This document shows, in pieces, positions 31,877 through 42,412 of a stretch of 64,000 nt of DNA. The stretch is from positions 2,046,001 through 2,110,000 of the forward strand of contig JARGXX010000071.1 of the NCBI GenBank assembly GCA_030374765.1. Direction: 5' to 3'. This stretch comes from Agarophyton chilense (taxonomy: Eukaryota > Rhodophyta > Florideophyceae > Gracilariales > Gracilariaceae). The position numbers were made by a program, and so were the translations under genes. Below the pieces are notes generated by a model. That model saw only the letters and a program-made list of their open reading frames with translations. It was not told the DNA's origin and did no database searches. Position 1 is the stretch's first letter, and each line of letters starts with the position of its first letter.

Positions 31877-33469
31877 CTAGCCGGACCCTACAAGCGCTTC
31901 CACATCTGCTACTTCCTTCACTACATCTTTGGAAAGCACTTCTGGACATAGCATGGGACTTCCCACGACAACGTCGTCTTCGATGCGCATTCCAATGCCT
32001 CTATACTGCACAGGTGCGGATATGTCATCTGCACGACAATATAATCCTGGTTCAATGGTTATGACCATATTCTCTTTCAAAGGTGTTGACTTTGGTACAT
32101 GATGCGTGTCATGCACATCCATGCCGAGATAGTGCCCGATTGCGTGCGGAAAGTACTTCGAGTACTCTCCGGTCGTAACCGCACTTTCCAGCGTGTGTCC
32201 TTTCATGAACCCGAGCTGCATTAGTCCATCTGTTAAGCGTCGTACGGCATGAAGGTGAATTCCGTCCAGTGAAACGGGATTTCCTTCAACTGTGCTTCCC
32301 TCTTTGGCAAGCGATATACATGTTTTTTGAACGTCCAAAACTAGCTCATACAAATCTCTTTGAGGCGCAGAAAACGAACCAGAAACAGGCCATGAGCGAG
32401 AAACGTCCGAACAATATCCGTGCACTTCGCACCCAGCATCCACCATGACGAAATCTCCACTACTTGCTATATTGTTATTAGCCATATAGTGCAATACAGT
32501 GCTGTTGAAACCACTGGCCACAACGGATGGAAATGCCATACGATACGGACCGCGAGCCTTGCAGTTATACTCAATGGTGGCTTCAATGAACTTTTCTTCA
32601 ATTGATTTCTCGATCCCGTTCACTTTAGTCTTAGCCATTGCAGCTGCCATTGCTGAAGATATTGTATTTGCTGCATGTCGCAAGAGGTCGAGCTCAGCTT
32701 CAGATTTTACCACTCTCTGCAAGTTGACGAACGATTTTGGAGATTCTTCTTGAGACCATTTAGATACGAGAGCTCTTTTATCTTCGGTTTCTAGTTTTTG
32801 CAGAGCAGATGTTATCGATGGATTTATAGAAGGTTCAAAGTGAAAAGACTCTACCCTTGGCAAAACCTGTGATATGTACCCGGAAAGCTCTTTGGTCATC
32901 TGAACTTGATCGACACCAAAATACGCGCGAACCTCATCACCGATGCCACACAGAGGTCCTTCCCAAACTTCACGAGATTGGTCTCGTGGTTCAACGAAGA
33001 GAATGAAGCGCACTTGGTCATCAAAACGTTCAACCACCAAAAACGCGCCAGGTTCTGTGATTCCGCACAAATACATTAAATCCGTGTTATGATGGTACAA
33101 GTATGGTACATCCTCTGACATATACATCTGTGGATTGGATGGAAATATGGTGATCGAATTGGTTGGTACGTCGTTAGCTATTCTTGCTCGACGTTCCATG
33201 TATTCCACTCGAGATATTCCTGGCGTAACTTCATCGGAAGACATGAGATGTGCATGTGTATGCGACGTAGGTTGCGATATCGGTCGTTCTATGCAAAAAC
33301 TGGTCCTGTGTGGATTTGGAAGTATGGTAGTATCGTTGGTGCGCATGGAACGCCATGATCGCAAAGCAGAAGTGGGGAGCTTGCGTCTTGATATTAACCT
33401 GCTGAGAAGTGACATGAGGAAAAGACCAAAGTTTGTGAAAAGATCAACCTTGTACTTCAGAAATTGCAC
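31877..33469 (-). CDS. XPNPEP3: Xaa-Pro aminopeptidase 3-like metallopeptidase (M24B)
   Basis: 530 residues, single exon. AMP_N domain at about 85-225: RVEYMERRARIANDV, YLYHHNTDLMYLCGITEPGA, FVEPRDQSREVWEGPLCG. The M24 pita-bread domain follows, with the five metal ligands of two Mn/Co sites: VMVDAGCEVHGYCSDVSRSW (two Asp), HAIGHYLGMDVHDTHH (His), ITIEPGLY (Glu) and GMRIEDDVVV (Glu). It removes N-terminal residues before proline. The eukaryotic XPNPEP3/ICP55 group acts in mitochondria, trimming imported proteins. A basic leader (SLLSRLISRRKLPTSALRSW) fits a mitochondrial presequence; the second Met at 33415 starts just before it and may be the true start. Confidence 0.92.
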   Translation of the reverse strand: MQFLKYKVDLFTNFGLFLMSLLSRLISRRKLPTSALRSWRSMRTNDTTILPNPHRTSFCIERPISQPTSHTHAHLMSSDEVTPGISRVEYMERRARIANDVPTNSITIFPSNPQMYMSEDVPYLYHHNTDLMYLCGITEPGAFLVVERFDDQVRFILFVEPRDQSREVWEGPLCGIGDEVRAYFGVDQVQMTKELSGYISQVLPRVESFHFEPSINPSITSALQKLETEDKRALVSKWSQEESPKSFVNLQRVVKSEAELDLLRHAANTISSAMAAAMAKTKVNGIEKSIEEKFIEATIEYNCKARGPYRMAFPSVVASGFNSTVLHYMANNNIASSGDFVMVDAGCEVHGYCSDVSRSWPVSGSFSAPQRDLYELVLDVQKTCISLAKEGSTVEGNPVSLDGIHLHAVRRLTDGLMQLGFMKGHTLESAVTTGEYSKYFPHAIGHYLGMDVHDTHHVPKSTPLKENMVITIEPGLYCRADDISAPVQYRGIGMRIEDDVVVGSPMLCPEVLSKDVVKEVADVEALVGSG

Positions 33470-34393
33470 TGATTCTATGCTGTTCTACTTGTCGAGAAGG
33501 TAGAGGGGAGGTGAATTCAGAATTCGTCTATGTTCACTTCAGCAATTGCAACTTTTCAGATACACCAGTGTAGAAAAGAGAAGCAGTCTGGATCACGTCA
33601 TAAATTTCTGGTTCTTTTATCTCCGGACGAGAGAGCGGGAGGATCAATTCTGCTCTTGTCATAGGTAAGTGAATGAGTCTCATTTCGTTCCGGTCGCCAA
33701 GCCATGAGCACAATCAATCGATCGATCAGTACACGTGTGGCAGGATGCAAAACCCCTCTGTTTTCATAGCTGCATCGCAATTCATTTGCTTGGGGGAAGA
33801 GGGCAGTTGCGCGCGACTAGACGTTTTACAATATCAGCGCACATGCCGTCTGCTGAAGACTGTGATGTGGGAGAGCTTGACAGGTTTTGAGAAGCGGGAT
33901 CAGTGAAGACGCATTTCATTGCTTCAAATGCTCGAAGCAAAGCATTGCATAGACCTTGGTTTGATTCATGAGCGCCCATTGCGTGATTCCTGTTAAGGAA
34001 GAACCTGATCTTACGTCCTAGCTCGATCGTAGCTCAGTTTTAAAAAAATAAGTGCTGCGGCTCGTTTCACAGCTCCGCCTTAGGAAGCTTGGGGATTACA
34101 AAAATTGTTCCCGAGAAACATTCTACAAGTTTCGAGACCCCGTCGGCCTTGGTGAAAAACCATCCAGTGCGGACTGAAGTACAGAAATCAGAACCAACGT
34201 CCACGTGTCAACCAAGTCTCTCTAGTAACACCTGCACTTCATGCATCCGCTTTCCATCAGGGTTTCAAACTCTGCGTAGTTCCAGCATCGAATACTGCCC
34301 TTAACACCCCCCCCCCGAACTTGTTCGTTCTATCCTCTGACTCCACTTGCAGGTATTGTTTTTGTTGTTGATCACTAAAGTTCGAATAAAACA
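33470..34393. other. Intergenic; one small minus-strand ORF
   Basis: A 65-codon minus-strand ORF at 33782-33979 (LCNALLRAFEAMKCVFTDPA, DIVKRLVARNCPLPPSK) looks mildly coding and ends at a TGA. A different frame just downstream is also open (33780-33598). Neither is recognised. C10 run at 34307-34316. Confidence 0.3.
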
Positions 34394-34832
34394 ATGGCGC
34401 AAGCTGCTGGCTCTTCTTCAAACATGGAAATTGATTCCCCACCTGTACCGCCTCCACGATCGGCTGAAGAGAAGCAGAAAAATCGTTTCGAGATAAAGAA
34501 ATACAATGCGGTTGCATTATGGGCTTGGGGTACGTTATCTTTCTCACTTTGGATCACTTGAAAACATCTTCAATCTAACATCACTTTCTTTTCATTTTCT
34601 CTGCATTTCAGATATGGTGGTTGACAATTGCGCTATTTGTCGAAACCACATCATGGATGCTTGTATTGAATGCCAAGCGAAGCAGACAGCCCCTGGTGGG
34701 GAGGATTGTAACGTTGCATGGGGCGTTTGCAATCATGCGTTTCACTTCCATTGTATCTCAAGGTGGCTGAAGACTCGAGAAGTTTGTCCATTAGACAACT
34801 CCGAATGGGACTTTCAGAAGTATGGCCGTTAA
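34394..34832 (+). CDS. RBX1: RING-box protein 1 (cullin-RING ligase RING-H2 subunit)
   Basis: Two exons, 34394-34529 and 34612-34832, with an 82-bp intron in phase 1 that rebuilds Asp in WAWDMVVDNC. The product is 118 residues (human RBX1 has 108). The N-terminal beta strand that threads into cullin is [22 protein letters not shown]2 ligands are [15 protein letters not shown], then [20 protein letters not shown] and CPLD; the last ligand is Asp, as in all RBX1. It ends EWDFQKYGR, very close to the family's ending. RBX1 recruits E2 enzymes to cullins for ubiquitin and NEDD8 transfer. Confidence 0.97.
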
Positions 34833-35592
34833 GGAGGCACGCTCCTTTGCATGGGCATTCATTCGAAGCGGAGGCCACTGCGAAGTGCTTGACAATACTT
34901 CGCTCGTGTACTGTCATTCACATTGACGTCCTGCCAAAGATTGTTGTTCTTGCCGCACGACTCCTCTTGCGTCTTATTTCTAAACTCATTCTCACACTTT
35001 TAGGCCTTTTAGCGAGTTGTAAAAGAAAATGTACCTATGAGCAAGCAAAGCTTTCCAACCATGATCTTGTTCGGTTTCCAACCCACTCCGCGACGTCACT
35101 ACAAAGAAACATTGTATTACAGATGCACAAGCACCCAGTGTTACTTATGCAGAACCGTGCAAGTCAGATTACAAATACTGAAGAACAAGGGTATAATTCT
35201 AAATACCCCAAGCTCCCGTGGTTTACGAACCGAATGAAACGAAGGCTGGGAGCGCCGTTTGTTAAGTAGACCACACGTGCCTCTTGTTCCGACGGGCACA
35301 CATCAAAGGCCTATGATACAAATATTTCTCATATTCAAATTTCAAATCAGTTCATTGGACCGAAACAAATCACAGAGCAATGGGCATGTAGGTGCGAGTA
35401 CTCTGTAGAAACGCTTGCTCTGAATGTGAGAAACCAGAGCGGTATGCGTTAACAGGGCTAGATTGCTACCCTTCGTTACCCTCAACGCGTATCCAGACCG
35501 TTCCCGCGACTCGCTTGCCCAGAATATCTCCTATCGCTGTGAAATCAGTTCCCACTCATCGAAAAAATTGCGAAGTGCTTTGTGATTTTGCA
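34833..35592. other. Intergenic; ambiguous overlapping ORFs
   Basis: Two plus-strand frames at about 34985-35269 are open (one ending WFTNRMKRRLGAPFVK, one with RRHYKETLYYRCTSTQCYLC). I cannot choose between them or name a family. The 67 codons at 35392-35592 are in frame with HAUS5 but not alignable to it. Confidence 0.3.
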
Positions 35593-37065
35593 ATGTTTTC
35601 TCGCAATGACTTGGTGGCTTGGATGAAACAAGAGCTCCCTCACGTCAAAGTTCCGAACGAAGAAACGCTAGACGCGTTGACTAAGGGTGAACATGAGAAA
35701 GCTCTGTGGGAACAAGTGACGAGGCGTGTTCGAACAAAAGAACATGCGAAAGAAATTCGTGCACTATTGAGCTTTCTTGCCGAGAACGAACGATTCGAAC
35801 CATCTACGAAAGATCAAGAAGAACTGCAGCGAGTAATGGAGGATACTAAGCAGATCGAAAAGGAAATACTTCTCTTACGTGAACAGCTAGAAGAGGTTGA
35901 TGATACAGAAGAAGGGGATATCACTGCCGCCGAAGTTAATGATGCAGTATTGGACGGTGTGCTACATGTCGTCACAGGTCAGGAAGAAGAGCTGGCGCAG
36001 CTGTTGGGGCTTCTTAAACGGTCTCCGTGGGGAGACGGTGGAGATTCTAGTGGGTCAGAAAGCGAGGAGGAGACGGAAGCAGTACAGAACCCTACTGAAA
36101 GAGCAATACGAAAGTGGTGTGAGAAGGGTGAAACTGAATGGAATATAGCTGAAAGCGAACTTCAAATGGCTTTGAGCGAAAGTTGGGGAGCTCGTGTAGG
36201 CGCTGCTCTTCTTACACTGTTACACGAAAGCGAAGCATCCCTCGCAGGTATTGCTGGTATACAAGGCGACAGCATAAGATCAGGCACCGAAGAACTAGTG
36301 CGAGATGCACAGCTTCGGGCCTTCTCCCGCCTTCGAACCCTTGAAAGAGAGCATCGAGCGGCCGAGGCGCGCGCGAAGGATATGAAAGAAGGAAAGGAAA
36401 CAACGAGAGTTTTGTGGGCCCAGATTGAGGCAGAACGTGCAGCGTTAGCTTTCGCTTCACAGCCCAGACAGATGAGCTCGGGCGCGGCGGCCGAACGACG
36501 TGCTAAACGAGCAGTACGGCGTGGAAAGGACGTGGTGAAGGACTTAGAAGATTGTGCGAAAGAACTTTGTATGGGGAGTCTAGCGGTGCTCAAAACTGCT
36601 TCGAAAGAAATATCAGATGTGACGAGCAGTAGCAAGCAACTCGAGAGCGACTTGCCTCGCGCAGCAGACGCGGCAGAGAAAATGCTCAGTCACGTAGAAC
36701 AAGAACTAAATCGTGGGGACCTTGAAAACGACCCTCGAAAAACGCTATCCACAAACGTCCTGCTCAAAAGAGAATGCGTTGAATCATCGCACACAGAAGA
36801 AGCTCGCCGCATGGAGATACAGCGCTGGCGGGACGAGAGCGCTCGCGTAGTGACTGGACTTTCTACGCGCAGTGAAGTTCTATGCGAACAGCGTGCACGC
36901 GTGGTGGAGGAGGTCGTGAGAAAGTGGCTGCCGCAACTGCGGAAGGCGGTGGAAGAAGCAAGAAGTTGGGGTGAAGATGAAGTAGAAAAGGTGTCGGGGA
37001 GTTTACGCGAGTGGAGTTCACAACCAGCGCGCAACGCGACACCATGGCGCCTTGGCACACTGTGA
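35593..37065 (+). CDS. HAUS5: Augmin subunit HAUS5/AUG5-like coiled-coil protein
   Basis: 490 residues from Met at 35593. The open frame extends 67 codons further upstream to 35392, but that part is unlike the family. The N-terminus (NDLVAWMKQELPHVKVPNEE, then LTKGEHEKALWEQVTRRVRT and KEHAKEIRALL) matches the HAUS5/AUG5 start: L-x-x-W..E-x-x, then L..G....WE-V..RV.S...VK-IR. The rest is mostly coiled coil (QEELQRVMEDTKQIEKEILL, LRTLEREHRAAEARAKDM), with an acidic linker (GGDSSGSESEEETEAV). HAUS5 is one of eight augmin subunits, which recruit gamma-tubulin to spindle microtubules for branching nucleation. The family is poorly conserved and the call rests on the N-terminal block. The human protein has about 630 residues. 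Confidence 0.6.
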   Translation: MFSRNDLVAWMKQELPHVKVPNEETLDALTKGEHEKALWEQVTRRVRTKEHAKEIRALLSFLAENERFEPSTKDQEELQRVMEDTKQIEKEILLLREQLEEVDDTEEGDITAAEVNDAVLDGVLHVVTGQEEELAQLLGLLKRSPWGDGGDSSGSESEEETEAVQNPTERAIRKWCEKGETEWNIAESELQMALSESWGARVGAALLTLLHESEASLAGIAGIQGDSIRSGTEELVRDAQLRAFSRLRTLEREHRAAEARAKDMKEGKETTRVLWAQIEAERAALAFASQPRQMSSGAAAERRAKRAVRRGKDVVKDLEDCAKELCMGSLAVLKTASKEISDVTSSSKQLESDLPRAADAAEKMLSHVEQELNRGDLENDPRKTLSTNVLLKRECVESSHTEEARRMEIQRWRDESARVVTGLSTRSEVLCEQRARVVEEVVRKWLPQLRKAVEEARSWGEDEVEKVSGSLREWSSQPARNATPWRLGTL

Positions 37066-37545
37066 GGTTGGCTGAGGGGGAGCTACGCGTTGTGATTGGG
37101 CGCCATGAGAACTTTTTGGAGCTGGGCTGTTGCAGCGTGCCAAGTGTGCTTGGGCATGTCCGTTGGGCTCTGCTCACCGGTCGATGGTTGTGGGCTCACG
37201 TTTCCCCTCGTCGAATCATCAGAAATGTAACATTCCAAGAGTTGCAAACAGAGCGCCCAGGCGTTTCTACACTTCCTGCTACGCGATTCAGGTCGTCGTC
37301 GCAACGCACACACTGCGCATGGTGTAAGAATCAGCACAACCACCCTCCTAACTTGCCACCACCGTGGGAAACGTGTTTGCGATTAACCTGTGCGTAGAAG
37401 ACTGCCGATCTTTGACAGCTGAGTTCTTCCCTCCTGCTGTTAGACATAAGTGTGTTTCAACCGTCCTTTGGGTCGACTTCCTCTCCTTAACGTCCAGTCC
37501 GCGACCACATTCAATCAACGTCGTCTTGCTACGAACCCTGCCATC
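37066..37545. other. Intergenic/5' leader, no gene
   Basis: 480 bp between HAUS5 and the carrier. The carrier frame is open from 37450, and the extra residues (LLNVQSATTFNQRRLATNPA) look presequence-like, but carriers usually lack one. Confidence 0.4.
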
Positions 37546-38583
37546 ATGTCTTCTTCAACTACCGATCAACAGCGCCCTCCAATGTCAGAGATCTTCAAGA
37601 AGGCCGGCAAGCGAGCGTTAGGCGGCGGTATTCCAGGCGCTGCCGCAATGGCGGCGCAAGTCGTCACCCTAATGCCGCTACGCTCCACCATGAACTACCA
37701 GTATCGTTATGGAAACTCGAACACAAGCACCGCTATCCGTACGCTGTACGCCGATGGTGGTGTTCGACGATTCTATCGAGGCGTGATGCCGGCATTATTT
37801 CAGGGTCCTTTGTCTCGCTTTGGAGATACCGCTGCCAACTCTGGTATGCTAACGCTTCTCGACTCTTTTGACAATACAAAGAATTTGCCAGTTGGTGTGA
37901 AGACTGCTGCCGCATCGAGCACGGCTGCCGCATGGCGTATATTTCTTATGCGTGAGTTTACTTGTTTCTTTTTGTATTTATGTCTAGTCGCAGTACTGAC
38001 TTGCTTCCCTTATTAATGCAGCCATCGATGCCATGAAGACCACCCTGCAGGTTGAAGGTGCAAAGGGATTGACCGTTCTTCGAGGCAGAATAAGCCAGGG
38101 AGGGCCCGTAGTTCTTTACCACGGTGCCCTGGCGACATACTCCGCAACCCTCGTTGGACAGTAAGTGTACTTAGTCAAAGCAGCACGGAGTGAGTAGTAT
38201 TCTTCAAACTCTAACCATTTGTAATATGCCGATCAAGTTTTCCGTGGTTCTTCACCTTTAACACGCTCCAAGAGTATATCCCAAAGCCGGACCCCGACAG
38301 AACCTTCCAGAAATTTGGTCGCAATGCCTTGATTGGTTTCACATCTTCAGTCGTTTCCGACTGCTCTAGTAACAGTTTGCGTGTTATCAAGACAACCAAA
38401 CAAACACATCAAACCCCGATTACATATCCTGAGGCACTGAAGATGATATTGGATGCCGACGGAATCATGGGCTTATTCGGTCGTGGGCTACGTACCCGAA
38501 TCATTGCGAACGGTTTTCAGGGACTTACTTTCTCTGTAATCTGGAAGGCATTGGAGGAAAAGTGGAACAAAGCGTACAACTAA
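37546..38583 (+). CDS. Mitochondrial carrier family protein (SLC25-like)
   Basis: Three exons (37546-37951, 38022-38160, 38238-38583) with introns of 70 and 77 bp give 296 residues, a normal carrier length. Repeat 1: LGGGIPGAAAMAAQVVTLMP, then RFYRGVMPALFQGPLSRFGD. Repeat 2: TAAAWRIFLMPIDAMKTTLQ with the P-x-D-x-x-K-T motif, then VVLYHGALATYSATLVGHFP across the second intron. Repeat 3: GFTSSVVSDCSSNSLRVIKT, then GLFGRGLRTRIIANGFQGLT. Motifs of repeats 1 and 3 are degenerate (LMPLRST; NSLRVIKT), as in a subgroup I recall from fungi and algae whose substrate I do not know. It acts in the mitochondrial inner membrane. The Met at 37546 was chosen over 37450 on that basis. Confidence 0.88.
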
Positions 38584-38595
38584 GTAATCCTACGT

Positions 38596-39693
38596 TCATC
38601 TTTTCAATGGATGAAGCGTATCATGTGGCACCACTTGCATGTACTTGCGCCGGATTTCCTCTATATCTGTAACCATATCATGCTTACGTATTGGGTTGCG
38701 CAGCAAATACGATGGATGGAACACGGGCATCATCCAGGGTTCGGTTCCACCTCCGCTCCAATTCCCTCTAGCCTTTGTAATACTCACAGGTCCTAATAAA
38801 GCTTGTGCTGCGACAGCACCAGCAAGCACAACGATTGCGGGTTGGATCAAACGTATTTCCTCGAGAAGGTAGGGTTTGTAGTACTGCATTTCAGCTAAGT
38901 TCGGTGTCCTGTTCTTCTTGGGTCTTCTCTTCACTACGTTTGTCACATAAATCTGTTTCTCTGTGTCGAAACCCCCGTAGTCGAATATTTTGTCCAACAA
39001 TTCACCCGCTCGACCCACAAACGGCTTTCCCAACTTGTCCTCCATTTCTCCTGGCGCTTCACCGATGATCATCAACTTGGCCGTCTTGGATCCACGGTAC
39101 GTCACGATTCGTCCACCCTCGTTTTTCAGTGGGTCGTTCTCCAAATGCTGTAAAACTTGCATAAGATCTTCGTGTGACGCAAACTGCATCTCGTCATAGG
39201 TCTTGGAATCTTTAATATTTTTGCTATCAACGCTCGTGTTAGTGTTGCTGTTTCTGGTTCTCGGGTCGGATACAGTTTCGGTGTTTGCATCTTCTGTTTT
39301 GCTCTCCTCGCCAATCTCGTTCACAACTTCCTCCTCCACTCGTGCAACTACATTCGCTTCCGGACTGGATGTGTCAATCACCGGCTTGGTTCCCCTTGAT
39401 GACCGACTGCTTGCGCTGCGGGAACGGGCTATGCGATACTTCTGAAACGGAGATGGTCCGAAAACTGAGGCTTTGGCAGCTTCACCGATATCTGAACACA
39501 TTAACCATGACCTATGGTTGGGTCTGACTGAGATCTTAGCGCCTCCACGTTCGGCACTTGGTTTGACCAGCCCGAAAATTTGCGGAGCTGAAATGAATGT
39601 CGCTCTTGGTGCTACTTGCAAAGTTTTCATTTTCCAACAACTCCGTGCTCTGGTACATTCGTAGATTGTCAACCGGAGCACATGTACCATCAT
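38596..39693 (-). CDS. Family-4-type uracil-DNA glycosylase lacking the iron-sulfur cysteines
   Basis: 365 residues. The N-terminal half is a likely leader plus a Ser/Glu-rich linker. The catalytic half has the family-4 motifs: LMIIGEAPGEMEDKLGKPFV, then GRAGELLDKIFDYGGF (motif A and the P-loop-like G-K-P-F-V-G-R-A-G), IYVTNVVKRRPKKNRTPNLA, and the leucine-loop motif PVFHPSYLLRN. Known family-4 enzymes bind a 4Fe-4S cluster with four Cys, two before the core and two in K-C-R-P-P and C-x-P-Y-L. Here these are KRRPK and YKPYL, and the pre-core segment has no Cys, so a cluster is unlikely. It removes uracil from DNA. Met at 39630 (KTLQVAPRATFISAPQI) is a plausible alternative start giving an organelle leader. 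3' end lies 13 bp from the carrier's, convergent. Confidence 0.88.
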   Translation of the reverse strand: MMVHVLRLTIYECTRARSCWKMKTLQVAPRATFISAPQIFGLVKPSAERGGAKISVRPNHRSWLMCSDIGEAAKASVFGPSPFQKYRIARSRSASSRSSRGTKPVIDTSSPEANVVARVEEEVVNEIGEESKTEDANTETVSDPRTRNSNTNTSVDSKNIKDSKTYDEMQFASHEDLMQVLQHLENDPLKNEGGRIVTYRGSKTAKLMIIGEAPGEMEDKLGKPFVGRAGELLDKIFDYGGFDTEKQIYVTNVVKRRPKKNRTPNLAEMQYYKPYLLEEIRLIQPAIVVLAGAVAAQALLGPVSITKARGNWSGGGTEPWMMPVFHPSYLLRNPIRKHDMVTDIEEIRRKYMQVVPHDTLHPLKR

Positions 39694-40178
39694 CCTAGCT
39701 AGTCCACCTTACCCGGGGTGAAGTCTTACTATATGTATTGAAGTATAATTACCCTTCGCGGACTCGTGGACGCGATTCCCGTATTCAAAAATTTACTCTT
39801 ATTCGGCATCCGATGTGCCAAAGGTGACAAAGTCGCGCTGGAGTGACTGCTGTAATCGGAAGGTTAACTTCTACCTGTTTGATATTAACTACTATACCAT
39901 TCGTTGTACCGTACCCGGGCAGAGCTCGAAAAGCGATCCGCAGAGCAATCCGCTGTTCTAAAGCAAAGAAACGTTCAGTTCATTTGTACAACATGGGATA
40001 GTCGTGGGGAATGGAAATCGTAGTTATTAAAGAGATAAAGTTGATTCCTTCAGAATCATCTTGCTTCTCGTCATTTTGGCCGGGGCTGGCTTTTCGAGCT
40101 GCTTTCACGGCTAATTGAGTTCTCGTCTAGACTTCTTGGTATCTTTAATGTTTATGTCTTCCACGGGTCGAAGTTCAC
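39694..40178. other. Intergenic, no gene
   Basis: 485 bp. Nothing supported. Confidence 0.45.
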
Positions 40179-41483
40179 TTATTTCCATACATTTGTTCTT
40201 TTCGAATGGGGGGTGGGAAGAGGTGAAGGTCCAGGTGAGAGGGATTCCAGTGACTCAGGTTCTGGAGATAAGTATCTTGGCGTAGAAAGAGACAAAGCTG
40301 AAAGTGAAGTCGTTGTTGGTGTCAATGCATCCGCACAGGACAAAGGAGTGGAAACAGAATCCATAGAAAGCTTTGTTAACCTTCGTCCGTATTTCTTCAA
40401 ATTCACGACCATAGCACTGACATCGTCACGGACTCCCTTGCCTTGGGCTGTATCCAGTATTCTTTGGGCCGCCAGCCCTTCACTTTTGACTATATGTTTC
40501 CTTGTGATTTCTGCGACTTCATCATCCCTTAGGACGTCCCAAACCCCATCGCTTGCGATGACTACCGCCTCGAAACCAGCCAGTTGAACCTCATTAACAT
40601 CGGGTTCAGCGAGCACGAGAGTTCTTTGCTCTACGTCTCCAATCGATCGAGTTAACGACAAAACTCCATTTATTCTTCCTTTAAAAAAATATCCTCCTTC
40701 CTTTACACACCTCGTCTGCTCGGTGGGATTCGATTCTCGATGGTCCTCAGAGAGACGCACAACATCCTTTTTCCCAAAAGCAATGACCCGAGAGTCCCCA
40801 ACGTATGCAATGGTCATGGTATTTTCTACTAGAGCCACCACTGTCGCAGTTGTTCCGCAAAGACCGCTTAATTTCTTGACCCTTACTGGAATATCTGTAC
40901 GTGGTAGCGAGTGATCAGACATCGAGGACGTCTTCTTTGATCGTTTGGTGATAGATCCTGTGGTAACGAGGTATAGCTGAAACAAAGTGTTGTCCATCTT
41001 GATAAATGCGGTACGCATTGCGGCTCTGATATCCCCGCTTCTTCGATACGCGCTTAAAATGAAACCGAATAATCGTTCGCTGGATAAATCTGCAGCTTCA
41101 ACCCCACCGTGTCCATCAAAGATGCCAAAGAGAGAAACAAAAGGTCGTAGTCCTCTCTGTGCAAGGTCTTTTGCAGCAAATCTGTCTTCGAGGTTGTGAT
41201 GCCGCTTTCCTTTTCTTGCCATAGCTGCAAATACCTCCCCATCAGCTCGTAGCTCAGGTGGAGATTGAGAATTGGTAGGAATAGTTGCAGGTGAGGCTTT
41301 TGACAGTTTCAATTTCGGTGGACGGGGTGCATGTCTTCTTTGAGAACTTGGGATATCAGCCGCGCATTCCTCCAAACGTTGTCGACAATATCGTTTATCT
41401 TTTGCATTTTCGTTTCCGTTCGACTGCGAGGCTTGCATGGACTGACATTTTTGGCCGTCTGTCGATGTGGGTAGGCTATCCAT
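40179..41483 (-). CDS. PP2C-type protein Ser/Thr phosphatase
   Basis: 434 residues, single exon. The PPM domain spans about 85-370 with the metal-binding acids: NLEDRFAA (first Asp), FGIFDGHGGVEAA (D-G-H-G-G), YVGDSRVIAF, VVIASDGVWDVL and GKGVRDDVSAMVVNL (last Asp pair). R-x-x-D at the first motif and K-D-V-V-R-L-S-x-D-H follow the family. The N-terminus is Ser/Gln/Pro rich and the C-terminus is a Ser/Pro/Leu tail (SLESLSPGPSPLPTPHSKR), both likely disordered. It dephosphorylates Ser/Thr with Mn/Mg. The substrate is not predictable. Confidence 0.95.
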   Translation of the reverse strand: MDSLPTSTDGQKCQSMQASQSNGNENAKDKRYCRQRLEECAADIPSSQRRHAPRPPKLKLSKASPATIPTNSQSPPELRADGEVFAAMARKGKRHHNLEDRFAAKDLAQRGLRPFVSLFGIFDGHGGVEAADLSSERLFGFILSAYRRSGDIRAAMRTAFIKMDNTLFQLYLVTTGSITKRSKKTSSMSDHSLPRTDIPVRVKKLSGLCGTTATVVALVENTMTIAYVGDSRVIAFGKKDVVRLSEDHRESNPTEQTRCVKEGGYFFKGRINGVLSLTRSIGDVEQRTLVLAEPDVNEVQLAGFEAVVIASDGVWDVLRDDEVAEITRKHIVKSEGLAAQRILDTAQGKGVRDDVSAMVVNLKKYGRRLTKLSMDSVSTPLSCADALTPTTTSLSALSLSTPRYLSPEPESLESLSPGPSPLPTPHSKRTNVWK

Positions 41484-41665
41484 GTGTATTTTTGGATAGT
41501 CACGAGGTACAAAGCATGAAAATGTTAGCTACGATAATGATTCCTTTCTCCTTGTTTTCACTTACGCAACCGAAGCGGAGGTCAGACGTCAATTTTTCTT
41601 GCCTGTGGTGGTATCTTCCGTTATCTGGGGATCTAGTTCTGAATAGAAAAATTTGCGCTGGTAGT

Positions 41666-42183
41666 ATGCTCCAGCGACACACAAGTAAGTCTTTGGAGTT
41701 TTGTTCAAGTGTAGGTTGACGCGCTGTGAAAGAATTGCATGATATCGTTTCGGGTATCCCTGTCACCTTCCCTGCTGGACTTTGAATTTATGGAAGGCAA
41801 TTAAAGAATTGCTCTACTGAGCCCACCCCTTGAGTTTGATGAGAAGCTGTCTTTTTCTAGCGAAAGTTGGCTTTTGCTGTGCGATACGGAAACTTACCAG
41901 TCCCACTTCCTCCGCAGGTGACGCTTATTACAAAGAAAAATGCATTCAGAGTGATCCAATTACCGCATTCAGATTCTTGGGAGAACTGGTAACACGTGCT
42001 TTGGAGAACAATAGAAAGGACTCTCTGGATTTCAAAGTTCGTCTACCTATATTTCCATCAAAGGCGTCAAAGACAACAGAAGGAATTCAATACGCTGGGC
42101 GCTTAAGAAGTGCCACGAAAGAATGCTCACTGCATCACACAAAAAAGCCTATCTTCCTGTCAATGGTTGCAGTTCTCTCATAG
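41666..42183 (+). CDS. Putative small two-exon protein, 94 aa
   Basis: Exon 1 (41666-41684) ends at a strong GTAAGT donor. Exon 2 (41918-42183) starts after CCGCAG. Phase 1 is preserved and the frame is open to a TAG at 42181-42183. The product is MLQRHTS, then DAYYKEKCIQSDPITAFRFL, GELVTRALENNRKDSLDFKV and RLPIFPSKASK. No family recognised. The frame of exon 1 is open further upstream (to 41518), so the start is uncertain. The splice model rests only on the donor, the acceptor and the phase. Confidence 0.35.
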
Positions 42184-42412
42184 AAAAAAACCTGCTGCAA
42201 CCGTTTAAAATAGGTATTTTTAAGTTCTTCCAGAGATGTCTTTCAACCAATAAACAGCAACGAGAGTCTGCATTGACGCCCTTGCTATAATCTTGACGGT
42301 GGTCAACTGAACAATGGAAGCTGCTATCCAATTCTATTCTCGGGAAAATGATTGAGGGTTCGAGTTTGCCCCTCACTAACCGAATGCTTGCGAAGTGACA
42401 GATGAAAGTAAC

